Shown: piece after piece, positions 1 through 5,734 of the stretch | Layout of the letters: each line of letters starts with the position of its first letter | Numbering within the stretch: position 1 is the stretch's first letter | DNA from: Lentisphaeria bacterium UBA1829 | Lineage (GTDB): Bacteria > Verrucomicrobiota > Lentisphaeria > Victivallales > UBA1829 | Direction: 5' to 3' | NCBI GenBank assembly: GCA_002338895.1 | Contig: DDJH01000083.1 | Coordinates: forward strand, 1 to 13,617 | Length of the DNA stretch: 13,617 nt | Notes under the pieces: generated by a model | Seen by the model: only the letters and a program-made list of their open reading frames with translations | The model's database searches: none | Told to the model about the DNA's origin: nothing | Position numbers and translations under genes: made by a program

Positions 1-337
1 GCTTCCGGTGCGCATCCAGCGTGATCTGCCGCTCCGGACGCCACGACTGATTCTGAAACCATGCGCTGAGCCGTCCGCGTGCCGAAACAAAGTTCGATGC
101 GATCTCTCCGGAATACTCCCAGCTGTTTTCCGGACATCGCTGCGCGGTGATGCCGTGCGGAAGCTGAAGCGGAGGCAGCTTGCGCTCCGCCGGCCGCGGG
201 GGAAGAAGGGGCTTTTCCGGTCGTGCGGAGGAAGAGGGGACGCTTCTCCGTTCCGGTCCCCGCAGCGCGAGCACTTCCCCCAGTCCGCCGAGAAAAATCA
301 GCAGAAAAACCGCCAGACAGAGTGGAAGGTGCTTCAC
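1..337 (-). CDS. Membrane-anchored or secreted protein of the Tad locus, partial
   Basis: This reading frame opens with GTG at 337-335 and stays open to the window edge (112 full codons), so the C-terminus is missing. I do not recognise the family. Residues about 4-24 form a hydrophobic segment (PLCLAVFLLIFLGGLGEVLA), which fits a signal peptide or an N-terminal membrane anchor. A Pro/Arg-rich linker follows (about 28-60), then the start of a folded region with WEYSGEI and a segment ending in WFQNQSWRPERQITLD. The GTG overlaps the TGA stop of the upstream TadE-like gene in a GTGA arrangement, matching the tight coupling elsewhere in this locus. That coupling and the codon style make it a real gene. 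By position it is probably a pilus accessory or periplasmic protein, but nothing seen matches CpaB, the secretin or the ATPase. Confidence 0.72.
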   Translation of the reverse strand, partial: MKHLPLCLAVFLLIFLGGLGEVLALRGPERRSVPSSSARPEKPLLPPRPAERKLPPLQLPHGITAQRCPENSWEYSGEIASNFVSARGRLSAWFQNQSWRPERQITLDAHRK

Positions 338-1032
338 TTTGATGTGCTCCACTTTTCATATTTGCCGAAGCGTTCGTAGAATTTGATTTTTTCCGGCTCC
401 TTCTCCTGTTCCTTTGTGTCGTCCGAGTATTTGGGATCGTCCAGGAGGTCGAGTTTCCACTCCTTGGGATAGTTGCAGGCGCTGTCCTCGAATTTCCAGA
501 CGTCGTGTTTTGCTACAAGACTGGAATCCCAGTGACGCTTGTCCGTCCGGGATCCCTTCGTCCGCATGACGATGCACTGGGTGTACTTGTTCCCGTACCG
601 CGAGGAGCTGATCTGAAGTTCCGGCAGCGAGAAGGGTTTCTTTTCTCCGCTCATGGTGTACGGCATGTTGATCCAGTTGTCCAGAAATCCGGGGCGGGTC
701 TCGTACAGCGTGGTCCTGGAGCCGATGAACTGAAGATACGAGTGTTCCGCCGTCAGCGCCCGCTTGTCCGAAGTCGTGATCAGTGTGGTTCGCGGAAACA
801 TCTCCTGAAGCGCCGTGATGGCGGGAAGACGGGGAGAAAAACGGTTCCCCGCCATCCAGACCCCCCAGTGATCCGCTGCCCGGAGATTCGTCGCATCCAG
901 AGATTTCATCCCGAGCCAGAGAATCCCCCCGAGCGTCGCCATGTAGAGCGGCAGAACCAGGACAAATTCCATTAGAACGGAGCCCCGGGAGGAGAAGATT
1001 ATTCGATGTCGTTTCCATTCGTGTTTCATCAT
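334..1032 (-). CDS. Second TadE-like pseudopilin protein
   Basis: The product is 232 residues. A short basic N-terminus leads to RGSVLMEFVLVLPLY (about 16-30). This is a class III prepilin-like start: Gly17 would be the -1 residue, Glu22 would be +5, and a hydrophobic segment runs to about residue 40. TadE/TadF-type proteins share this layout and are processed by the locus prepilin peptidase to become minor pilins (family knowledge). The rest has no motif I know, and its C-terminus is rich in Lys and Glu. ATG codons lie at 1032 and 1029; 1032 is chosen because it is nearest the TadG-like stop at 1038, leaving a 5-nt gap. No strong Shine-Dalgarno is visible (only GGGG about 11 nt upstream), so translational coupling is likely. 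Longer readings of this frame run back inside the upstream gene and lack pilin character. It may correspond to TadF by position; the class call is firm, the exact name is not. Confidence 0.82.
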   Translation of the reverse strand: MMKHEWKRHRIIFSSRGSVLMEFVLVLPLYMATLGGILWLGMKSLDATNLRAADHWGVWMAGNRFSPRLPAITALQEMFPRTTLITTSDKRALTAEHSYLQFIGSRTTLYETRPGFLDNWINMPYTMSGEKKPFSLPELQISSSRYGNKYTQCIVMRTKGSRTDKRHWDSSLVAKHDVWKFEDSACNYPKEWKLDLLDDPKYSDDTKEQEKEPEKIKFYERFGKYEKWSTSK

Positions 1033-1037
1033 GTCGG

Positions 1038-2747
1038 TCAATGCCCCAGATAGTCCCGCAGTTTGTCCCACTGGAGCTTTCCGTCCTTGTCGTTCTTGTC
1101 GGTGACAAGTCCGGCGGGCGGTTTGAGCTTCTCCCAGTCGGGCAGCTTCTTTTCTTCCACTTTTTTGCCGTTTGAATCGACCCAGTTTTTCTTGTCGAGC
1201 ATGATCTCCTTGAGGATGTTCCCCTGGCTGACGGTGAAGACCTGCGCCGGACCCGCTCCCACACAGAGATCCCATGCGTTCCGGACCGGAAGCATCACGC
1301 CGTCCCAGTCGGTCTCCACCAGATTCCACTCCTGCTCTCCGCTCGAGATCGTGTATCCGAGATTGTAATCGGCGCTCTTGAGTTTCTTCTCCTTGTCCTT
1401 GTCGTAGAGCTTGTGCCCCGCGCGGGCGGAGGCAATCGCGCACATGTACTCCGGCCGGTTCCCTCCCGCCACACTCGGATTGAAGGCCGAAAGAATCGAC
1501 GGCGCCGTCAGAGAACGTCCAGTCCAGCTGAACACCGAAAACGGATTGCTCGTCTTCCGCGCAATCGCCACGGTAATCGAGCCCGCTTTGCCGAAAAACA
1601 GCGGCGTCAAGGTCAGCGGAATCGCCGGCGGAACCAGAAGGCCGATCGGAAGATCCTTCTTGATCAGCGGAAAGAAACTGTCGTATCCGTGATATTCCGG
1701 ATGACCCCGTTTATACGCCCCTCCGAACAGCGGCGGAAGGTGAAGCTGGATCTCTCCCAGACTCACATGGACCCATTTGGTCCAGAACCAGTCCCACTGG
1801 GCGTGCAGATGCGTCTTGGTCTGCTTGTACACGCGCAGAAACCCGAGAACCCCTTTCCGGACGATCCACTCGTCCGTTCCCGGACCAAACACCTTCTTCG
1901 GAGAAAAATCCTTCAGCGTCGGATCCGCAAAGGAGATGAATTTCTTCTCATTTTCTTCCGAGGTCACCATGGTCAGAAACGCTCCGGTTGTGTTTCCCAG
2001 CGTGACGTTGACCAGATACTCGTCCTTGCACTCCATCATGTTGGCGATGGCAATCTGCTGCGCGGTCTGCCGGACCTTCTCCGGGTACTCCTTCCGGAGA
2101 GAATTGAGCTTCGCCATCATCTTCACGATGTTCATGCTGTATCCCAGAACCTTCGGTGTGTTCGTGACCGAACCTTTCCCCTTGGCCTCCGCCGTTATCG
2201 TATGGACCAGCTGCGCCAGAAGGAAGCGGTCCAGCGTACCCTGTCCGTTGAACTTCTTGGCCAGCTCCGGGACCCCGAGCCCGGTCCCGACGGTCAGAAG
2301 AAGCGGACTGAAAACCGCAAGATCCGTCCCGCAGTTGTAGTGAACCCCCGGAACGTGCATGTGACAGGGTAAATTGTTCCTTCTCGCCGAGTCCAGATCC
2401 TTCTGAAACTGGATGAACACATATTTGCAGAACAGATCCATCGCAAGGTCCAGCGACCGCTTCTGAAGATCGACATACGTCCATGCCATCGCCTTGTTGA
2501 CCGTCGCCATCCGGCTGAGGTAGTCCGCCTGCACCACCGCCGCCGAATACGCCGCCGCATCCGCCGCATTCTGAAGCTCGATCTTGTTGCGCACCACTTC
2601 GCCGATTCCGTAGATGCCGATCACAAGCAGATAGATCGGCATCACAAAGGCAAGCGTGATGGCCAGCGCCGCGCCCTTGCTGTCGGAAATCAGTTCCCGG
2701 CATTTGCCGGAAAACACCGTGAAAACTGTCGGATACCTTCTGCTCAT
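1038..2747 (-). CDS. TadG-like Flp pilus assembly protein
   Basis: The product is 569 residues. A basic stretch is followed by one membrane segment at about 25-50 (GAALAITLAFVMPIYLLVIG) and then LQNAADAAAYSAA at 58-70. The signature of TadE/G-like Flp assembly proteins is a Tad N-terminal helix followed by a LQ.AADAAALAAA-type motif. At the +5 position relative to Gly25 the residue is Ile, not Glu, so peptidase cleavage is unlikely; the protein is probably inner-membrane anchored with a large periplasmic part. I see no von Willebrand A motif (DxSxS), unlike many proteobacterial TadG proteins. The start codon overlaps the TadE stop in an ATGA (2744-2747), which fixes the start and implies coupled translation. 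It probably acts with the TadE-like proteins in building or adhering the Flp pilus. The family-level call is good; the long C-terminal domain is unassigned. Confidence 0.82.
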   Translation of the reverse strand: MSRRYPTVFTVFSGKCRELISDSKGAALAITLAFVMPIYLLVIGIYGIGEVVRNKIELQNAADAAAYSAAVVQADYLSRMATVNKAMAWTYVDLQKRSLDLAMDLFCKYVFIQFQKDLDSARRNNLPCHMHVPGVHYNCGTDLAVFSPLLLTVGTGLGVPELAKKFNGQGTLDRFLLAQLVHTITAEAKGKGSVTNTPKVLGYSMNIVKMMAKLNSLRKEYPEKVRQTAQQIAIANMMECKDEYLVNVTLGNTTGAFLTMVTSEENEKKFISFADPTLKDFSPKKVFGPGTDEWIVRKGVLGFLRVYKQTKTHLHAQWDWFWTKWVHVSLGEIQLHLPPLFGGAYKRGHPEYHGYDSFFPLIKKDLPIGLLVPPAIPLTLTPLFFGKAGSITVAIARKTSNPFSVFSWTGRSLTAPSILSAFNPSVAGGNRPEYMCAIASARAGHKLYDKDKEKKLKSADYNLGYTISSGEQEWNLVETDWDGVMLPVRNAWDLCVGAGPAQVFTVSQGNILKEIMLDKKNWVDSNGKKVEEKKLPDWEKLKPPAGLVTDKNDKDGKLQWDKLRDYLGH

Positions 2748-3421
2748 TTGGACAACGGATAAAATTTGGTTGCGTAAGGAATCGGAATCACACAGCTCGA
2801 TGTCAGCGTGATGTACGGATATTTCAGTTTCTCCTTCTTGTCTGCCCCGTTGACTTCCATCTCATTGGCGTACCGGGCGAGCAGTGCGGGATTCAGCGCG
2901 TAGGCCTGTTCGTCCAGCTTCTTCTGCCACTGCTGTTCCTCCTCGCTCTTCTCCTTCTTCGCAAAAAAGCTGATGATCCGTCCCGCGACCGGAACCAGAA
3001 GAAACATCTTGAATTTCACCGTGCATTTGACCCCGCGCGGATCCAGATCGGTCAGCGGAATATCCACCTCCACCTGCTGATCCAGGTATTTCGTGTTCGG
3101 AAGACGTCCCCAGCCGTCCAGTCGGATGTATTTGTCATCCGCCCGGTCCTTCGCGTCCGAGGAGTCCGACGGCGAGCCGGAAACCACCGCAAGAATCCGT
3201 TTCGCCACCGCTTCCGCCCGGCTCTTCCTCTGAAGATTGTTGACCGTCATTGCCGAACGGGCCCCCATGTACGCGGAATAGTGCACCATGTGCCACGTGA
3301 TCATGATGTCGGCAAACTGCACCGCAAACAGAAACAGGACAAACAGGATCGGAAAGCAGAACACAAATTCCAGCAGCGCCGCCCCCTCCGATCCTCTCCG
3401 CAAATTCCGTATCCGCTTCAT
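2744..3421 (-). CDS. tadE: TadE-like minor pilin / pilus assembly protein
   Basis: The product is 225 residues. The N-terminus carries SEGAALLEFVFCFPILFVLFLFAV (about 11-34): Gly13 is a canonical -1 residue, Glu18 is +5, and a hydrophobic helix follows to about residue 38. This, and the later GARSAMT, is the pattern of TadE-like proteins, which are membrane-anchored pseudopilins needed for Flp pilus assembly. The remainder looks like a beta-rich periplasmic domain with a charged helix (about 154-172) and no catalytic motif I recognise. Both ends are fixed by overlaps: the start shares ATGA with the peptidase stop (3418-3421) and the stop shares ATGA with the TadG-like start (2744-2747). The cleavage site is standard here, in contrast to the two Flp pilins upstream. 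Confidence 0.87.
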   Translation of the reverse strand: MKRIRNLRRGSEGAALLEFVFCFPILFVLFLFAVQFADIMITWHMVHYSAYMGARSAMTVNNLQRKSRAEAVAKRILAVVSGSPSDSSDAKDRADDKYIRLDGWGRLPNTKYLDQQVEVDIPLTDLDPRGVKCTVKFKMFLLVPVAGRIISFFAKKEKSEEEQQWQKKLDEQAYALNPALLARYANEMEVNGADKKEKLKYPYITLTSSCVIPIPYATKFYPLSK

Positions 3422-3966
3422 CGCCCCACCTCCAGAGAGTAGAGAAACTGGATCAGCAGATTCAGAAACAGACCCGCTCCGATCGCCGCTCCGAATGGAA
3501 CCCGGCAGCTTTCCGTCTCCGGCGGCGGAAGACTCTTTCTTCCCTCCGCCCGGTCATACCGGAAATCAAACAGGCACCGGCAGTAGTGCCGGATCCGTGC
3601 CACATTCACTTTTCGCAGAATCAGCATCACCACCGCCAGCACCAGTCCGGCCAGGGAGACCAGAAGAATCAGATTCAGCGTGTTGCCCGGTCCGGCGATC
3701 AGTCCGGCCGCAAACAGCATCTTCACATCCCCCGCCCCCGCCGCCCGAAGAAAAAACGGCAGCAGAAGAAACAGCGACGACAGAAATGCCGTCACCAGCG
3801 ACGCCAGCGCATACGATGTCCCCACTCCGAACGCCAGAGCCAGCATGACCAGCACTCCTCCCAGAACCCATCGGTTCGGCAGTTCGTGCTTCCGGAAATC
3901 GCGGATCGAAAGGCAGATCAGCCACGGCGTTGCCAGAATCAGTTTTCCCAGAGTCAGCTCATCCAT
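3418..3966 (-). CDS. tadV: TadV/CpaA-type prepilin peptidase (A24 aspartic protease)
   Basis: The product is 182 residues, a polytopic inner-membrane protein. The two A24 active-site aspartates are visible: Asp23 in IRDFRKHELPN, and Asp80 in GAGDVKML, the family GxGDxK motif. About five to six hydrophobic segments are present, the last near the C-terminus (GAAIGAGLFLNLLIQFLY). There is no N-terminal zinc or methyltransferase domain, and the length fits the short TadV/CpaA class rather than PilD. It should cleave the leader peptides of the Flp pilins and TadE proteins at the cytoplasmic face. ATG 3966 is chosen because the membrane domain begins at once; GGGAG lies 11 nt upstream. The longer frame back to 4053 would start upstream of a terminator. 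The gene lies just after that terminator and overlaps tadE by 4 nt. Confidence 0.9.
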   Translation of the reverse strand: MDELTLGKLILATPWLICLSIRDFRKHELPNRWVLGGVLVMLALAFGVGTSYALASLVTAFLSSLFLLLPFFLRAAGAGDVKMLFAAGLIAGPGNTLNLILLVSLAGLVLAVVMLILRKVNVARIRHYCRCLFDFRYDRAEGRKSLPPPETESCRVPFGAAIGAGLFLNLLIQFLYSLEVGR

Positions 3967-3991
3967 TCCGCGTCTGTCTCCCAGTCTTGAA

Positions 3992-4030
3992 TAAAAAAGG
4001 ACGGATTCCCGCCAAACGAGCATCCGTCCT
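3992..4030 (-). terminator. Intrinsic terminator between the Flp pilins and the peptidase gene
   Basis: On the minus strand a perfect 9-bp stem (AGGACGGAT at 4030-4022 pairing with ATCCGTCCT at 4006-3998) encloses a 15-nt loop and runs directly into a T tract (3998-3993). It lies 26 nt after the second flp stop and about 26 nt before the start of the prepilin peptidase gene. There is little room for a new promoter after it, so partial read-through probably supplies the downstream tad genes (inference). Confidence 0.85.
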
Positions 4031-4056
4031 GAATTTCCCCTGTGCCGGAACAACGA

Positions 4057-4308
4057 TTACTTATCGTAGTTGTGCATCGCTTTTTCGTGTTCGTTGGCCG
4101 CTTTGATGTTTTCCGGCGCGTTTTTCTTGAGTTCCCCCTGATAATTTTCCGCGCCCTTGGCATCGCTCATGGACTTGGTCGCCACATTCATCTCATGGGA
4201 GACGTTTTTCCCGAACATGATGACCGCCACAACCACTGCCGCTGCAATCAGAACCGCAATAATGACATATTCCATCATCACGGCATGTTTTCTTGTGATG
4301 CTTCTCAT
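4057..4308 (-). CDS. flp: Flp-like major pilin, second copy
   Basis: The product is 83 residues, 81% identical (67/83) to the adjacent copy. A seven-residue basic leader (MRSITRK, then His8) precedes AVMMEYVIIAVLIAAAVVVAVIMFG, the hydrophobic pilin helix with the Glu-Tyr pair of Flp/class IVb pilins. If cleavage follows His8, Glu13 is at +5. The -1 residue is therefore His instead of the usual Gly. The tail after residue 34 is hydrophilic, about 50 residues long, and ends in the 13-residue block ANEHEKAMHNYDK shared exactly with the first copy. Most differences fall at residues 55-70. ATG 4308 is preferred over GTG 4311 because AAGGGA lies 7 nt upstream and the paralogue starts at the same residue. 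It follows the first copy by 30 nt and ends 26 nt before the terminator stem. Confidence 0.9.
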   Translation of the reverse strand: MRSITRKHAVMMEYVIIAVLIAAAVVVAVIMFGKNVSHEMNVATKSMSDAKGAENYQGELKKNAPENIKAANEHEKAMHNYDK

Positions 4309-4338
4309 CACGAAATCCCTTTCTGTTCCGACTGCAGC

Positions 4339-4590
4339 TTACTTGTCGTAATTATGCATGGCCTTTTCGTGTTCGTTGGCCTTTTTGATATTGTCGGGCG
4401 TCTCTTTTTCAATATTTTTCTGGGAGGTTTCCGCGCCCTTGGCATCGCTCATCGCCTGTGTCGCCACATTCATCTCATTCGAGACGCTCTTTCCGAACAT
4501 GATAACCGCGACCACCACGGCGGCTGCAATCAGGACGGCAATGATGACATATTCCATCATTACGGCATGTTTTTTTGTGATGTTTCTCAT
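4339..4590 (-). CDS. flp: Flp-like major pilin, first copy
   Basis: The product is 83 residues and is probably a structural subunit of the Tad pilus. The leader MRNITKKH is followed by AVMMEYVIIAVLIAAAVVVAVIMFG; the Glu-Tyr pair at 13-14 and the hydrophobic helix to about residue 33 match the Flp family, with His8 at the expected -1 site. The C-terminal half is Lys/Glu-rich and ends in ANEHEKAMHNYDK. ATG 4590 is chosen because AGGAGG (4604-4599) lies 8 nt upstream; an in-frame TTG at 4596 would leave a 2-nt spacer. It is first in the pilin pair, behind a probable promoter at 4633-4663. The tandem copy probably arose by duplication; whether both are assembled into one fibre cannot be told from sequence. 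Confidence 0.9.
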   Translation of the reverse strand: MRNITKKHAVMMEYVIIAVLIAAAVVVAVIMFGKSVSNEMNVATQAMSDAKGAETSQKNIEKETPDNIKKANEHEKAMHNYDK

Positions 4591-4598
4591 CTGCAAAT

Positions 4599-4604
4599 CC
4601 TCCT
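4599..4604 (-). promoter_or_regulatory. Strong ribosome binding site of the first flp gene
   Basis: AGGAGG on the minus strand lies 8 nt before ATG 4590. It rules out the in-frame TTG at 4596 as the start and fits high pilin expression. Confidence 0.85.
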
Positions 4605-4632
4605 CGTCTGTGACTCGATTGCCGGTTTTGGT

Positions 4633-4663
4633 ATATTAATAACTCATTTTCTTGAAAAGTCAA
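4633..4663 (-). promoter_or_regulatory. Probable sigma70-type promoter of the flp-tad operon
   Basis: On the minus strand TTGACT (4663-4658) and TAATAT (4638-4633) lie in an AT-rich stretch. The spacer is 19 bp, longer than the ideal 17; shifted -10 choices (ATTAAT, spacer 17; TTAATA, spacer 18) are possible. Transcription would begin near 4626, leaving a leader of about 35 nt before the first flp gene. Confidence 0.55.
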
Positions 4664-4672
4664 GAGTTTTCC

Positions 4673-4689
4673 TCTGAAATAATTTCAGA
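4673..4689. promoter_or_regulatory. 17-bp perfect palindrome upstream of the flp promoter
   Basis: TCTGAAAT-A-ATTTCAGA is a perfect inverted repeat with 8-bp arms and one central base. Its near edge lies 9 bp upstream of the candidate -35 box of the flp promoter, where an activator or repressor dimer could bind. It could also act as a weak hairpin at the end of the upstream operon, but no T tract follows on the minus strand. Confidence 0.45.
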
Positions 4690-4721
4690 TTTTCAGGAAT
4701 CGTTTGTCATTTTTCCGATCA

Positions 4722-4744
4722 GAAAAACGGGTTCCGCAATCCCC
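4722..4744 (-). terminator. Weak candidate terminator of the glycan operon
   Basis: After the lipoprotein stop at 4795 the minus strand has GGGG (4744-4741), an imperfect short stem closing with CCC (4731-4729), then G and five T residues (4726-4722). The stem is only three GC pairs plus a few AT pairs, so termination here is uncertain. No better intrinsic terminator was found between 4591 and 4794. Confidence 0.28.
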
Positions 4745-4794
4745 TGTTTTTTGACATGGCTTTCCAGGAAAAGTGCGATGCTCCGGCTGCTTTT

Positions 4795-5721
4795 TCATTT
4801 CTCCGGGAGAGTGCGCTTCTGCAGGACCGCCCGGATGTAGCCGAAGACGTTATGCCCGTCGTAAAGCAGCGGGACCGGGGTGGTCATGCGGACCTCTCCG
4901 CCGGGGCGGTCGCAGCGTGTCCGGACCAGCATGAAATCGAGTTCTTCGCCCGCCCGCGGTCTTCCCCCGCGCCGATATTCCGGCAGGCAGTTCCATGGAA
5001 CGGTCACCTCCAGATGGAAATCCTTCTTACGGACCCGGCCTTTTACGGTGATCCCATATTTCTCCCTGCCGTCCGGAATCAGACATTGGAAGCTCCCGAA
5101 ACGGTCGTTGACATGAAGCGCCGTAAAGATTCTCCCGTCGGCATTGACGATGATCTCCCGGTAGAGCTTCGCCTCATAATCCGTGCAGAGGAAAATCTCC
5201 AGCGCATCTCCCCGATACAGCATCCGGTTGTTCGGAACATAGGCAGAATCGGGAAAGTCCGCCGTGACCACGATCGTTTCCGGATCACAGCGGATGCTCC
5301 ACTTCGACTCCGGTGACTCCCGTTCCGTCGAGTCCAGCGGATACTCTCCCGAGAATTCCACGGCGTCCCCGCCGATCTCCAGCTTCACCGTTTTCCGCTT
5401 CTCCTTCCAGCGGATCCCTTTTTGAATCCGGGCAATTTCGCTTCGCATCTGTTCCCGCACGGAGTCCAGATCCCGATCTCCGTCGATTCCGAATTGGAGA
5501 CGGTACGAGGCGGAGGGCGCTTTCCCCGCCGTCTGATTGACCACGAACCGCGCCGGATGCTCCTTCGGAATTCCGTGATAGTAGCTCCGGTACTCTCTCA
5601 GAAGCTCCTCGTCCGTCGAGGAGCAGCCGCTGAAGAACACCCCCGCCAGAATCAGGCCGACAGGGAATCCAAGGGAACTTCCGCCCGTCTTTTTCCTCGT
5701 TTTCCGTTCGACTCCGTCCAT
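4795..5721 (-). CDS. Lipoprotein with a CBM9-like carbohydrate-binding domain
   Basis: The product is 308 residues. The N-terminus has a basic stretch, a hydrophobic core (LGFPVGLILAGVFF) and the lipobox-like FSGC with Cys33 as the lipidation site, so it should be membrane-anchored. Residues about 130-300 resemble the CBM9/DOMON-like fold of sugar-binding proteins: VVTADFPD, YRGDALEIFLCTD, an INVNADG-like strand (IIVNADGRIF), and FHLEVTVPW. I see no enzyme motif, so a glycan-capturing surface role is inferred. ATG 5721 is fixed by AAGGAG 7 nt upstream, which overlaps the TAA stop of the alpha-galactosidase gene; the gap between the two genes is 11 nt, so they are co-translated. A longer open frame upstream to 6567 overlaps the alpha-galactosidase and is not coding. 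It is the last gene of the glycan operon. Confidence 0.83.
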   Translation of the reverse strand: MDGVERKTRKKTGGSSLGFPVGLILAGVFFSGCSSTDEELLREYRSYYHGIPKEHPARFVVNQTAGKAPSASYRLQFGIDGDRDLDSVREQMRSEIARIQKGIRWKEKRKTVKLEIGGDAVEFSGEYPLDSTERESPESKWSIRCDPETIVVTADFPDSAYVPNNRMLYRGDALEIFLCTDYEAKLYREIIVNADGRIFTALHVNDRFGSFQCLIPDGREKYGITVKGRVRKKDFHLEVTVPWNCLPEYRRGGRPRAGEELDFMLVRTRCDRPGGEVRMTTPVPLLYDGHNVFGYIRAVLQKRTLPEK

Positions 5722-5728
5722 GGAAACT

Positions 5729-5734
5729 CTCCTT
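5729..5734 (-). promoter_or_regulatory. Ribosome binding site of the lipoprotein gene, overlapping the upstream stop
   Basis: AAGGAG on the minus strand shares two bases with the TAA stop (5735-5733) of the alpha-galactosidase gene and lies 7 nt before ATG 5721. It decides the lipoprotein start and suggests coupled translation. Confidence 0.85.

Noticed and set aside
1033..1443. 137-residue N-terminal extension of the second TadE-like protein
   Set aside because: It lies inside the TadG-like gene in another frame and would bury the pilin-like helix in the middle of the protein.
1413..2372. 319-codon plus-strand frame opposite the TadG-like gene
   Set aside because: Arg-rich shadow without a ribosome site; the minus-strand gene has clear motifs and fixed overlaps.
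3967..4053. 29-residue N-terminal extension of the prepilin peptidase
   Set aside because: It would begin before the terminator hairpin and adds only a basic, non-membrane stretch not typical of the family.
4042..4677. 211-codon plus-strand frame over the pilin genes
   Set aside because: Its internal repeat simply mirrors the two duplicated flp genes on the other strand.
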